Source: Jeotgalibacillus aurantiacus
Lineage (GTDB): Bacteria; Bacillota; Bacilli; Bacillales; Jeotgalibacillaceae
DNA: 64,000 nt
Assembly (NCBI RefSeq): GCF_020595125.1
Contig: NZ_JACNMS010000003.1
Location: 310,001-374,000 of the forward strand
Direction: 5' to 3'
Part shown: piece by piece, positions 44,554 to 53,002 of the stretch
How positions within the stretch are numbered: position 1 is the first letter of the stretch
How the letters are laid out: each line of letters begins with the position of its first letter
Notes under the pieces: model-generated
Seen by the model: the letters and a program-made list of their open reading frames with translations, nothing else
The model's database searches: none
What the model was told of the DNA's origin: nothing
Made by a program: the position numbers and the translations under genes

Positions 44554-45594
44554 ATGCGCGATGAATTATACGATGTAACGATTATTGGTGGAGGCCCCGC
44601 AGGTCTATATTCCGCTTTTTACAGCGGTCTGCGCGGAATGAAAACGAAAATCTTAGAATATCAGCCGCATTTAGGCGGAAAAGTGAATGTATATCCTGAA
44701 AAAATGATCTGGGACGCAGGGGGTATGCCACCGGTCACAGGTGCCAAAATGGCAGAGCAGATGATCGAACAGGGACTGACTTTCAACCCATCTGTTTTTT
44801 TGAATGAGAAAGTGGAAACTATCAGGAAAAATGAAGATGGGCATTTTGAGGTGACTGCAGCCAGTGGTAACGTCCACCTATCCAAAACAGTGATTGTGGC
44901 AGTAGGAAGTGGAATCCTCAATCCTCAAAAGCTTCAAATTGAGGGAGCCGAGCGTTTTGAAGTCACAAACCTTCACTACACAGTTCAATCGCTGAAAAAG
45001 TTTAAGGACAAGACCGTTTTAATCTCAGGTGGAGGAAACACTGCTATTGACTGGGCAAATGAACTCGAGCCGATCGCAAAAAAAGTGTATATCACACACC
45101 GCAGCTGTAACTTTAAGGGTCATGAATCACAAATCGGGCAGCTGTTGCAAAGTACAGCTGTATGTCTGCTGAACACGCAGATTACAAAGCTTCAGGCATC
45201 AGCTGCACACGATGCTATAGAGCAGGTTGAATTGACACATAGCATCACAAACGAAGTCAGCCATCTTGATGTGGATGATGTGATCATTAATCATGGTTAT
45301 GAAATAGACGCATCACTGATCAAAAACAGCGAGCTGCCAATTGATATGGCTGATGATTATTTTATTAAAACAAATGCGGCCGGGGGATCAAACGTCCCAG
45401 GCATATATGCGGCAGGCGACATTGTCAAGCACGACGGCAAACTCAATCTGTTAATGGGTGCCTTTCATGACGCGGCCAATGCTGTTAATCAGGCAAAGCT
45501 TTATATCACACCTGATGCAGGAGCAGCGGCGATGGTTTCTTCGCACAATGACGTCTTTAAAGACCGAAACCGTGAACTAGTAAAAAAATTATAA
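44554..45594 (+). CDS. Ferredoxin-NADP(+) reductase-like flavoprotein (YumC type)
   Basis: A 346-residue thioredoxin-reductase-fold flavoprotein. The FAD-binding GGGPAGLYSAFY is near residues 11-22 and the NAD(P)-binding SGGGNTAIDWAN near 160-171; there is no redox CxxC. The late block GIYAAGDIV completes the FAD site. This matches type-2 ferredoxin/flavodoxin-NADP reductases (YumC/YcgT). The Fur box suggests it supplies electrons for iron release or heme degradation. The start at 44554 follows GGGAGTGAAA. Confidence 0.85.
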   Translation: MRDELYDVTIIGGGPAGLYSAFYSGLRGMKTKILEYQPHLGGKVNVYPEKMIWDAGGMPPVTGAKMAEQMIEQGLTFNPSVFLNEKVETIRKNEDGHFEVTAASGNVHLSKTVIVAVGSGILNPQKLQIEGAERFEVTNLHYTVQSLKKFKDKTVLISGGGNTAIDWANELEPIAKKVYITHRSCNFKGHESQIGQLLQSTAVCLLNTQITKLQASAAHDAIEQVELTHSITNEVSHLDVDDVIINHGYEIDASLIKNSELPIDMADDYFIKTNAAGGSNVPGIYAAGDIVKHDGKLNLLMGAFHDAANAVNQAKLYITPDAGAAAMVSSHNDVFKDRNRELVKKL

Positions 45595-45640
45595 AATGAA
45601 AAGCCGGGGCTGAGATCTCCAGGTTTTTCAAAACTCCCAT

Positions 45641-45669
45641 GCCGAATGCGCTGCGCATTCGGCTTTTTT
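45641..45669 (+). terminator. Terminator of the reductase gene
   Basis: GCCGAATGCG and CGCATTCGGC form a perfect 10-bp stem with a 3-nt loop and T run. Confidence 0.85.
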
Positions 45670-45711
45670 ATTTTTGTATCATTGTCCGGATCATGAAAAG
45701 TAGAGGGGGGA

Positions 45712-45830
45712 CGTTTGGTCAGCGTTGATTTGACCACCTTTTCGGAGTATTTAACCACTCTTTTAGGTTATTTAACCACTCTTGAGCAACGTTCGACCAC
45801 TTTACGAAGTCATTTAACCACTCATCCTCA
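45712..45830. repeat. 21-bp lattice array C (core TTTAACCAC)
   Basis: ACCAC starts at 45733, 45754, 45775, 45796 and 45817, each exactly 21 bp apart, within TTTGACCAC, TTTAACCAC (three times) and TTCGACCAC. The other ~12 nt of each unit vary. It ends two bases before the DnaA-box repeat copy 1. Between the reductase terminator and hmo, no gene was seen. Confidence 0.8.
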
Positions 45831-45831
45831 C

Positions 45832-45899
45832 TTATTCACATGTGGATAAAAGAATACACTGTGTAATCCCGTGGATATGTGCACAAAGTCTGTGTATAA
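45832..45899. repeat. DnaA-box repeat copy 1
   Basis: TTATTCACA and TGTGGATAA abut as inverted DnaA-type boxes (45832-45849). A third box, TGTGTATAA, is at 45891-45899. The first 55 bp are nearly identical (two differences) to copy 2 at 58223. All three boxes match TTATNCACA or its complement. A role in DnaA binding is inferred. Confidence 0.65.
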
Positions 45900-45954
45900 C
45901 AGAGGTCTTATTAACGACCATTTAAAAGACCTGTATACAAATGCAAAATATTTC

Positions 45955-45984
45955 TTGAAAATGATATTCATTATCAATTATAAT
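45955..45984 (+). promoter_or_regulatory. Promoter with overlapping Fur boxes for the heme monooxygenase gene
   Basis: TTGAAA (45955) and TATAAT (45979) are 18 bp apart. Two overlapping 7-1-7 Fur sites, TGAAAATGATATTCA (45956) and TGATATTCATTATCA (45962), fill the spacer. Iron repression is expected. Confidence 0.85.
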
Positions 45985-46013
45985 GACAAACAATGACATT
46001 GAAGGAGGAATCA

Positions 46014-46352
46014 ATGATGTTTATTCAGTTAAAGACGATTCGTGTAACAGAGGGCCATGCAGAAAAAATGATTGAGCGTTTTGCGGGAGAAGGAATCATT
46101 GAGGAGCAGCCGGGATTTATTGATTTATCTGTTCTCAAACGAAAGCAGCGTCGTGGAGAAGAAGAGGTTCTGGTAATGATTCGCTGGCAATCGGAAGATG
46201 ACTGGAAAGCGTGGGAAACGAGTGATGTGCATCTGGCTGGACATCGTGCCAGAAGAGGACAGCCTTCACCGGAATTTATTCTGGACAGTCGCCAGGATCT
46301 TTATGAAGTGATGGGATCGAAGCCTGCACGTGTTCCCTCAAAAAACGTATAA
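46014..46352 (+). CDS. IsdG/HmoA-like heme-degrading monooxygenase
   Basis: A 112-residue ABM-fold protein. FIQLKTIRVTEGHAEKMIERF starts the fold, and WQSEDDWKAWETSDVHLAGHR includes the tryptophan and a histidine where HmoA/IsdG enzymes bind heme. It would degrade heme to release iron, using electrons from a reductase such as the product at 44554. The start at 46014 (or 46017) follows GAAGGAGG. The Fur-box promoter and perfect terminator make it a single-gene unit. Confidence 0.8.
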   Translation: MMFIQLKTIRVTEGHAEKMIERFAGEGIIEEQPGFIDLSVLKRKQRRGEEEVLVMIRWQSEDDWKAWETSDVHLAGHRARRGQPSPEFILDSRQDLYEVMGSKPARVPSKNV

Positions 46353-46387
46353 AAAGTACCGGTTAAGCCTGTCTTAACCGGTACTTT
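46353..46387. terminator. Bidirectional terminator between hmo and the permease pair
   Basis: AAAGTACCGGTTAAG and CTTAACCGGTACTTT are perfect 15-bp arms around a 5-nt loop. Confidence 0.85.
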
Positions 46388-46394
46388 CAGCTTT

Positions 46395-47420
46395 TTAAGT
46401 TTTTAGTCCCTGAGAGGTTCTGGTCAGCAGCATATAGATCAGGTAAGGTGCACCGATCACAGAGATCACGATTCCCACAGGAATATCGGCTGGTGCTAAT
46501 AAATTTTTTCCAATCAGATCTGCTGTTAGTAACAAAAAGGCTCCAATTAATGCTGAGACGGGAATCAGACTGTAGAAATTCGGTCCTGTCAGTTTTCGGG
46601 CTAAATGAGGGGCAAGCAGTCCGAGAAATGAAATACCTCCTCCTACAGCTACACAGGCTCCTGCTAATGCAGCAGATAAGACCAGGAGGGTTCTTCTTTT
46701 TCTTTCAGTATGTAAACCTAGAACACCTGGAAGCGGATCGCTAAGCTGCATAATATTGAGTGATTTTGCCTGGATAAAAACAGCAGGAATCAGCACGATC
46801 ATCCATGGTACCAGAGCAAGGACGTATCGCCACTGCGTTCCCCACAGACTTCCGGTCAGCCAGATGGTTGCCTCCTGAAAATCCCGCGGGTCCATTTTCA
46901 GCTGAAGAACCATCAATAAAGCACCACAAAGGGCATTGAAGCCGATTCCAGTCAGGAGAAGCCTTGTAGGTGTCACACCATTTTTCCATGAGAATAGATA
47001 AATCAGAAGTGCGACCGTTACGGCACCGGTAAAAGCAAACAGGGGAAGAATAAAAGGTGATTCTCCCCAGTTGGCAGATTGAAAAAAGAAGATGAAAGCG
47101 ACAACGGCTAATCCAGCTCCTGCATTAATACCTAAAATACCTGGGTCGGCAAGCGAGTTGCGTGATAATCCCTGTAATACGGCACCGGATACAGCTAGTC
47201 CCGCACCAATCAGCATCGCAATGATCATTCGGGGAAGTCTGAGCTCATATAAAATCAATTCCTGTTGAGCGGTCCCCTGACCCGAGAAAGTATGAAAAGC
47301 GTCCATCAGTGTGACAGGTAAAACACCTGTTGTCAGACTGATCATAAAAACGATCATTAAGAACAGGCTGAAAAGCAGCATCCAACTGCGTGACTGCTTA
47401 AAAGCGATACGCCAATCCAT
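46395..47420 (-). CDS. FecCD-family permease (importer 2, FeuC-like)
   Basis: A 341-residue permease with the blocks LPRMIIAMLIGAGLAVSGAVLQ, RNSLADPGILGINAGAG and GGGISFLGLLAPHLARKLTGP. It overlaps its partner by one base (TAATG). With the AraC-type regulator and binding lipoprotein next door it resembles the feu locus of B. subtilis, which imports bacillibactin or enterobactin. No ATPase is encoded with it. Confidence 0.88.
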   Translation of the reverse strand: MDWRIAFKQSRSWMLLFSLFLMIVFMISLTTGVLPVTLMDAFHTFSGQGTAQQELILYELRLPRMIIAMLIGAGLAVSGAVLQGLSRNSLADPGILGINAGAGLAVVAFIFFFQSANWGESPFILPLFAFTGAVTVALLIYLFSWKNGVTPTRLLLTGIGFNALCGALLMVLQLKMDPRDFQEATIWLTGSLWGTQWRYVLALVPWMIVLIPAVFIQAKSLNIMQLSDPLPGVLGLHTERKRRTLLVLSAALAGACVAVGGGISFLGLLAPHLARKLTGPNFYSLIPVSALIGAFLLLTADLIGKNLLAPADIPVGIVISVIGAPYLIYMLLTRTSQGLKT

Positions 47421-48448
47421 TACAAATCCCTCCCGTTTCTTCGGGCTAAATATAAGAAAAATGGTACGCCAAGAATTGCAGTAATTGCACCGACAGGCGT
47501 TTCAAACGGAATGTTTACAATACGTGCGCCGATATCAGACAGCACAAGTAATGCGGCACCCATTAAGATGCTTAAAGGCATGATCAGCCGATAATCAACA
47601 CCAATCAGTGATCGGACCATATGAGGGACCATCAGGCCGATAAATCCGATGACTCCGGCAACGGCAACAGCGGCTCCGGATAACATCACAACGGCTGCAA
47701 ATCCGATCCACCTTATCTTTCCTGCAGATTGCCCTAACCCGGTTGCAATTTCGTCCCCCATCGTCAGAATCGTTAAGGGACGGCTGATCCACATGGCAAG
47801 AATAAAGCCTATTACTAAAACAGGTACCAGAATCCATACGTCAATCCACTGAGATCCGGCCAGTCCACCCGCATACCAGAAGGACAGATCCTGAGCTACC
47901 TGAAAATACAGAGCCAGTCCGGTGGAAAGTGCACCAAATAAAGTGCTTAAAGCAGCTCCGGCCAGTGTCAGTGTGACAGGTGAGTGACGATCTTTTGCAA
48001 TCATTGAAAATAAGATGACAAGACCTGCACCAACAGCCGCTCCACCGAAAGCAAACAGCAGTAGCGTCCAGAAAGTATGCGTAGCCACAAATACTAACGC
48101 CATAGCAATCGCCAGTCCTGCTCCGTGAGTGATGCCGATAATGGAGGGATCTGCAAGCGGGTTGCGTGTCATTCCCTGCATAATCGCTCCGGCTGCTGCC
48201 AGCGCACCACCGGTTATAACGGCTGTCAGTGCTCTGGGTATCCGGACTTCACGGATCAGCTGGTGATGGATATTTGAAGCATCGAACGAGACAATCGAGT
48301 CCCAAACGACTGAAGGGGGGATCCAGATCGCACCGATCCCTATGGACACAATGGTTAAAACAATAAGGGCTGCAAGAGTGACAGTAAAAGTAACACACAC
48401 TTTCACTTCTTTATTTGTCTGTCTTTTTAATACTGTAATAGATTGCAT
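47420..48448 (-). CDS. FecCD-family permease (importer 2, FeuB-like)
   Basis: A 342-residue permease with IPRALTAVITGGALAAAGAIMQ, RNPLADPSIIGITHGAG and GVIGFIGLMVPHMVRSLIG. The ribosome binding site is AAAGGAGTTAAGCC. It is first in the two-gene unit behind a Fur box shared with the divergent AraC-type gene. The substrate is probably a siderophore captured by the lipoprotein at 50168; petrobactin is likely from the neighbouring asb genes, but this is inference. Confidence 0.88.
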   Translation of the reverse strand: MQSITVLKRQTNKEVKVCVTFTVTLAALIVLTIVSIGIGAIWIPPSVVWDSIVSFDASNIHHQLIREVRIPRALTAVITGGALAAAGAIMQGMTRNPLADPSIIGITHGAGLAIAMALVFVATHTFWTLLLFAFGGAAVGAGLVILFSMIAKDRHSPVTLTLAGAALSTLFGALSTGLALYFQVAQDLSFWYAGGLAGSQWIDVWILVPVLVIGFILAMWISRPLTILTMGDEIATGLGQSAGKIRWIGFAAVVMLSGAAVAVAGVIGFIGLMVPHMVRSLIGVDYRLIMPLSILMGAALLVLSDIGARIVNIPFETPVGAITAILGVPFFLYLARRNGRDL

Positions 48449-48484
48449 GGCTTAACTCCTTTGAAGAAATAACGAACTAATAAT

Positions 48485-48499
48485 TGATAATCATTTTCA
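48485..48499. promoter_or_regulatory. Fur box between permease pair and AraC-type regulator
   Basis: TGATAATCATTTTCA matches the 7-1-7 Fur consensus with one to two differences. It lies 37 bp from the permease start and about 70 bp from the regulator start, so it may control both. Confidence 0.8.
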
Positions 48500-48567
48500 A
48501 TTAAAGATGTTTTTAAATTTACTACCAATTACCATTGCGTGTCAATTCTTTTCAGAAAGAAGTGGAA

Positions 48568-50070
48568 ATGATGTATTCACTGAATCCGCTAAATTGGATA
48601 TTGAAAAAATATCAGCTCAAACCTGGGCAGTCCATCAATAAGGAGAATGCGCTGATCTATATCGAAGCAGGCTCAGTTGAGTTGAAAAATGACTTAGAAA
48701 ACGTTGATATGCCAGAAGGAAAAAGTTATTACAGTGAAGTTCCCTTTTCTCTTCATAACCCTTCTGTGTCTGAAGCTGTTATACATATGCTCGACGGTTG
48801 TGATGCCCTGAGAAATGATCAGCTGCAAAGAGTGTCACCCGAATCGGTCGTTCCTCTATTCCATCAGGTGATGCGGTTGCAGCAGTCAGGGCTGTTCTGT
48901 GACGGATTACGAAAAACATCACTGTTATTTGAAATACTGGCCAAGCTTTCAGAGCCTGTAACAGAAGACTGGGAAAGACTGAAACAATATATTGATGATC
49001 ATCTTCATGAAGCCCTCACAGTACAGGATCTGGCTAAAAGAGCAGGAATGACCCCGCCTGCATTCTCCCGGGCCTTTAAAAAAGCAGAGGGTGTTTCTCC
49101 GAAGGAATATTTCCTCACAAAAAGAATCAGACTTTGTAAGGAAACAATTGCTCAATATCCACAGACTCCTGTCAAAAAGCATGCGGAGGCTCTGGGATTT
49201 CAGGATGAATTTTATTTCAGCAGATTCTTTAAAAAGCATACAGGCTATTCACCAAGAGAGTTTGCCACCCGTTTTCAACCTAAAGTGGCGGTTGTCAGTC
49301 AGTTGTTTTTGCAGGATCATCTGCTCTCTTTAGGTATACAGCCGGTTATGGCACCTGGATACCCTTCAGAGTTTGAACATGGGGGTCTGCCCTCTTATTT
49401 GAGAAGTGAACTGGAGGGTACAGCGCTTTTTCACGCAGAGAAGCCACTTTATTTTACCGATGTTATGTATCGTCAGCCTGACTACATTTTTAAAACGGCT
49501 TTACATGAAGAAGGCACTTCACCGTCATTTTGGGAGCAGGATGACCGGGTAAAAACGATTCCCTTTCAGAAAAGCTGGGAGGACTATCTTTTGTTGCTGG
49601 CAGTCCAGCTCGGTAAAAGGGTAAAAGCTGAGAAAGTCATCAGAGAAGTAAAGGAGCAGGAGAACAGAACAAGATCTAATATCGCTGCAGCAGTAAAGGG
49701 AACGTGGGCCATTATCTGGATTCGTCAAAATGACATCAGACTGTATGGACGTAACAGTCATGCCTGTTCCCAACTCTTTTATGATGCATTGGGCTTTCAA
49801 CCATGCAAAGGACTTCCTGAAAAAGAATACCGCACCATTTCATTGAGCGAACTGTATCAGATTGATCCCGAGCACATTCTCGTTTTGTGGAGCAGAAGCC
49901 ACGACATTCAGCGGGTTGCCATACAAAAGGAGTGGAATGAACTATCCGCTGTAAAAGAAAATTGTGTGTATTATCCGAAAAGCCAGGAATGGGATCCTTG
50001 GGGCCCAAAAGGCAGAATGCATATGCTGCGGGAAATAGAGCAATTTTTCAACCTCAAACACAAGCTGTAA
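48568..50070 (+). CDS. AraC-family regulator fused to siderophore-binding domain (Btr-like)
   Basis: A 500-residue cytosolic regulator. The N-terminal ~115 residues resemble the cupin part of AraC proteins. An AraC double helix-turn-helix follows (LTVQDLAKRAGMTPPAFSRAFKKAEG and HAEALGFQDEFYFSRFFKKHTGYSPREF, residues ~145-240). The C-terminal ~250 residues resemble a class III periplasmic binding domain without a signal peptide. B. subtilis Btr has this layout and activates the feu operon when siderophore binds. Here it should activate the importer or the asb genes. The start follows GAAGTGG. Confidence 0.85.
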   Translation: MMYSLNPLNWILKKYQLKPGQSINKENALIYIEAGSVELKNDLENVDMPEGKSYYSEVPFSLHNPSVSEAVIHMLDGCDALRNDQLQRVSPESVVPLFHQVMRLQQSGLFCDGLRKTSLLFEILAKLSEPVTEDWERLKQYIDDHLHEALTVQDLAKRAGMTPPAFSRAFKKAEGVSPKEYFLTKRIRLCKETIAQYPQTPVKKHAEALGFQDEFYFSRFFKKHTGYSPREFATRFQPKVAVVSQLFLQDHLLSLGIQPVMAPGYPSEFEHGGLPSYLRSELEGTALFHAEKPLYFTDVMYRQPDYIFKTALHEEGTSPSFWEQDDRVKTIPFQKSWEDYLLLLAVQLGKRVKAEKVIREVKEQENRTRSNIAAAVKGTWAIIWIRQNDIRLYGRNSHACSQLFYDALGFQPCKGLPEKEYRTISLSELYQIDPEHILVLWSRSHDIQRVAIQKEWNELSAVKENCVYYPKSQEWDPWGPKGRMHMLREIEQFFNLKHKL

Positions 50071-50114
50071 ATTTGTGCATGGAATTGGACAAGAAATGAC
50101 ATGTTCTCTTTAAA

Positions 50115-50132
50115 TGAAAATGATTATCATTA
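50115..50132 (+). promoter_or_regulatory. Fur box upstream of the siderophore-binding lipoprotein
   Basis: TGAAAATGATTATCATTA contains a strong 7-1-7 match, TGAAAATGATTATCA, and the dyad AATGATTATCATT. It lies about 36 bp before the start codon. Confidence 0.85.
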
Positions 50133-50167
50133 GCAACAGATAGCAACGTAACCAAGGAGGATACATC

Positions 50168-51130
50168 ATGTTAAAGAGAACATTTCAACTGGCTGCTGTC
50201 CCTGCAGCATTTGCACTTATATTGGCTGGATGTGGAGGGGAAGATGCTGAAACCCAGCCGGTGTCCGGGGAAGAGAATTCATCCGGCACAGAAGCAACAT
50301 CTTCAGAAGGTACTTATACAGTAAAACACCATCTTGGAGAAGCGGAAATTCCTGAAAATCCAGAGAAGGTTGTTGTACTGTCTCACGTTTCCTGGGAGGG
50401 TTCGCTTTTATCAGTAGGTGTTCAGCCACATGCAGTAATGGCCTATGATAATGAATGGCCACCGCATCTGACGGAGGAGCTTCAGGAGACAGAAGCACTG
50501 CCTTATACGGAAGAGATCAACCCGGAAGAAATGCTTGCATTGGATCCGGATCTGTTAATCATCAGTGACCGTTACGCGCCTTTATATGAACAGCTTTCTG
50601 ATACGATTCCAACCGTTGTTGTTGAAATTGGAGGAGATTGGAAAGAAGATCATCTGCTTGTAACAGAAGCAGTCGGAAAGAAGGAAGAAGGACAGCAGGT
50701 GATTGATGACCTTCAGGCGAAAGCGGAGGATATTGGACAGCGGATTAAAGAAGAAGTGGGCGATGAAACCTTTATGGGCGTTGCAATCAATCGTGAAGAC
50801 ATCCGGGTATACGGAACGAAAGATCATGCCGTTAACACACTGCTTTATGAAGACATTGGTTTAACACCTGCTGAAGGTTTGCCGGAAGAGTTTGGCGAAA
50901 ATGTCTCAATTGAAGGGCTGGCGAAATATAATCCTGATCACATTATTGACCTGACTTTCTTCAATAGTGGTGAGTATTACGAAAGTGTTAAGGATAGTGA
51001 AGTGTGGAACGGGTTAAACGCAGTACAAAATGATCAGGTTCATACCATCTCCACAACCTGGGGCTTCTGGGATCCGATCGAGCGCGAAAAAGGACTTGAA
51101 GAAATTGAAAATCTTCTTTTAAGAGAATAA
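50168..51130 (+). CDS. Siderophore-binding lipoprotein (importer 2)
   Basis: A 320-residue class III binding protein: signal peptide with lipobox LILAGC (C22), an acidic/serine linker, then PEKVVVLSHVSWEGSLLSVGV. Mid-protein are ALDPDLLIISDRY and, near the end, TWGFWDPIEREKGLEEIENLL. It should bind ferric siderophore for the FeuB/C-like permeases. The position between the Btr-like gene and asbA suggests petrobactin or its photoproduct, not shown by sequence alone. It is followed by a terminator. Confidence 0.88.
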   Translation: MLKRTFQLAAVPAAFALILAGCGGEDAETQPVSGEENSSGTEATSSEGTYTVKHHLGEAEIPENPEKVVVLSHVSWEGSLLSVGVQPHAVMAYDNEWPPHLTEELQETEALPYTEEINPEEMLALDPDLLIISDRYAPLYEQLSDTIPTVVVEIGGDWKEDHLLVTEAVGKKEEGQQVIDDLQAKAEDIGQRIKEEVGDETFMGVAINREDIRVYGTKDHAVNTLLYEDIGLTPAEGLPEEFGENVSIEGLAKYNPDHIIDLTFFNSGEYYESVKDSEVWNGLNAVQNDQVHTISTTWGFWDPIEREKGLEEIENLLLRE

Positions 51131-51138
51131 ATGAAAAG

Positions 51139-51163
51139 AAAACGGGGGCAATCCCCGTTTTTT
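51139..51163 (+). terminator. Terminator after the binding lipoprotein gene
   Basis: AAAACGGGG and CCCCGTTTT form a 9-bp perfect stem with T run. Confidence 0.85.
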
Positions 51164-51175
51164 CACACTAGTAAA

Positions 51176-51190
51176 TGAGAATGGTTTTCA
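51176..51190 (+). promoter_or_regulatory. Fur box of the asb operon
   Basis: TGAGAATGGTTTTCA matches the Fur 7-1-7 consensus with a few changes. It is 40 bp before asbA, with no other promoter block between it and the preceding terminator. Confidence 0.75.
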
Positions 51191-51229
51191 ATTATAGGCT
51201 AAAGGTCCAAAAAAGAAGGTGGAAACAAA

Positions 51230-53002
51230 ATGATGAACGCAAAACAAAAAGCGAATGCAGCCTCTTTTCAGGCGTTTATGAACAGCTATGTCAGAGAGGC
51301 AGAGAACACTGTCTGGCTGTCAGATCTGGAGAGACAAACACTGAGTGACATTCCGTTTTCTCAACGGTCAAAATGGCTGAAGGCTGGAGAGTTTTTGATT
51401 GAAGTTCCTTACTATTCCTTAACAGGTGGCCATACATATGGGCGGCTGTATCACTATACTGCAGGGAGGTGGAGCTCAGCAGAACCTCTTCAGGTCATGA
51501 TTGCGCTATGTCAAAAGCTGCACGTGCTCACAGGCCACTGTTCTCATTATGATGATCTGCTGTTCAGGCTACTTGATAGCTGGCGGGCAATGGAGCTGAC
51601 AGTGAAGGCTTATTTAAAACATCCAATAGAGTCTCACCCATCGCGTTTTTCATTTATCCAATCAGAGCAGAGTATACCTTTTGGTCACTGGATGCACCCG
51701 ACACCAAAAAGCAGGCAGGGGGTTTCAGAATGGCAGTATCCTGCATATGTTCCTGAAATGAAGAGCTCCTTTCAGCTGTCTTTGTTTGCGGTGAATGAGC
51801 GAATCGTTCATCAGGAGTCCAGTCGATTACAGTCATCAGCTGAACAAATCTCAGCGATGTTTCCTGAAATCAAATTGAAGGAGAATGAAATCCTTTTTCC
51901 ATTACATCCTCTGCAGGCTGACTATTTGCTGCAGCAGGATTGGGTAAAAAAAGCGATCAATCATTGTCAGATCCGGTTTCTTGGAAGACAGGGAGCTGCC
52001 TTTTATCCGACTTCGTCGTTCAGAACGCTTTATCATCCTTCAAGTGATGTGATGATAAAGGGCTCAATACCAGTACAGCTCACCAATTCACTCCGTGTGA
52101 ATAAGCGGCACGAGCTGACAGCTGGTGTGATCATGTCCCGCTACATTCATCGAACGCGGATTCAGGAGCGTTTTCCAACCTTGTCTTTTATTCATGATCA
52201 TTCTGCACTGACCGTCCAATCTGACCAGCAGGAATCCGGTTTCGAACTGATTTTGAGGGATAACCCGTTCCGTCATCAAAAAGGGATCGTTTCTCTGGCT
52301 TTTCTTGTGCAGGATCCCGTGGGTGAAACGAGTTATATGAAAAAGCTGATCCTGTCTTTGCAGGAACCGAGGGAAGAGCTGGCGGTTACGGTGGAAAAGT
52401 GGTTTCTCACTTATCTGGAACAGGTGATCTATCCATTTATCCGTCTGTATGACGAAGAGGGAATTGCCCTTGAGGCCCATCAGCAGAATGTTCTCATTGA
52501 TATTTCAACAGGGCTTCCTAAAAAGGCCTATTTCCGTGATAATCAGGGCTTTTATTTATCGAATCAGAAACGCAGTAACATGATGCTGTCACTGCCTGAG
52601 ATGAAACAGCTGCAGGAGGAATTTTTTGATGAGGGTGAGATTGAGCCCCGTTTCACTTATTACTTGTTTATCAATCACTTGTTTGCGGTGATCAACCGGC
52701 TCGGCAAAGATGGACTGATCACGGAGAAAGCATTGCTGCGGATCACTGTGGATAAACTACATGACTATGCAGCTGCATCCACAGGCTCAGCGAACAGGTG
52801 GATCAAGCATATTTTGACTGAACCGGAACTTCCTTTTAAAGCGAATCTGATGACGAGGCTCCAGAATATTGATGAGCTTGAGGCAGTTGCTGAAAAAGCG
52901 GTTTATTCCAGTCTTCCTAATCCATTGTTAAAAGGAGGGATCAAGGGTGAATCGGTCAGAGAAAAGAGTGATCAGGCAGCTACTCGAAGCGCTGCTTTTT
53001 GA
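51230..53002 (+). CDS. asbA: AsbA-like NIS siderophore synthetase
   Basis: A 590-residue IucA/IucC-family (NRPS-independent siderophore) synthetase, close in length to AsbA. The ATP-binding region includes HPLQADYLLQQDW, TSSFRTLYHPSSDVMIKGSIPVQLTNSLR and, later, EAHQQNVLIDISTG with KKAYFRDNQG. It would condense citrate with spermidine in petrobactin assembly. First gene of asbABCDEF, behind a Fur box. It overlaps asbB by 56 bp. Substrate assignment rests on the full operon order. Confidence 0.88.
   Translation: MMNAKQKANAASFQAFMNSYVREAENTVWLSDLERQTLSDIPFSQRSKWLKAGEFLIEVPYYSLTGGHTYGRLYHYTAGRWSSAEPLQVMIALCQKLHVLTGHCSHYDDLLFRLLDSWRAMELTVKAYLKHPIESHPSRFSFIQSEQSIPFGHWMHPTPKSRQGVSEWQYPAYVPEMKSSFQLSLFAVNERIVHQESSRLQSSAEQISAMFPEIKLKENEILFPLHPLQADYLLQQDWVKKAINHCQIRFLGRQGAAFYPTSSFRTLYHPSSDVMIKGSIPVQLTNSLRVNKRHELTAGVIMSRYIHRTRIQERFPTLSFIHDHSALTVQSDQQESGFELILRDNPFRHQKGIVSLAFLVQDPVGETSYMKKLILSLQEPREELAVTVEKWFLTYLEQVIYPFIRLYDEEGIALEAHQQNVLIDISTGLPKKAYFRDNQGFYLSNQKRSNMMLSLPEMKQLQEEFFDEGEIEPRFTYYLFINHLFAVINRLGKDGLITEKALLRITVDKLHDYAAASTGSANRWIKHILTEPELPFKANLMTRLQNIDELEAVAEKAVYSSLPNPLLKGGIKGESVREKSDQAATRSAAF

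Noticed and set aside
45712-45830. Heptad peptide gene on the minus strand of array C
   Set aside because: The open frame is a consequence of a 21-bp (7-codon) period without stops in that frame. No start codon with a ribosome binding site was seen, and other arrays contain 20- or 22-bp steps that shift frame.
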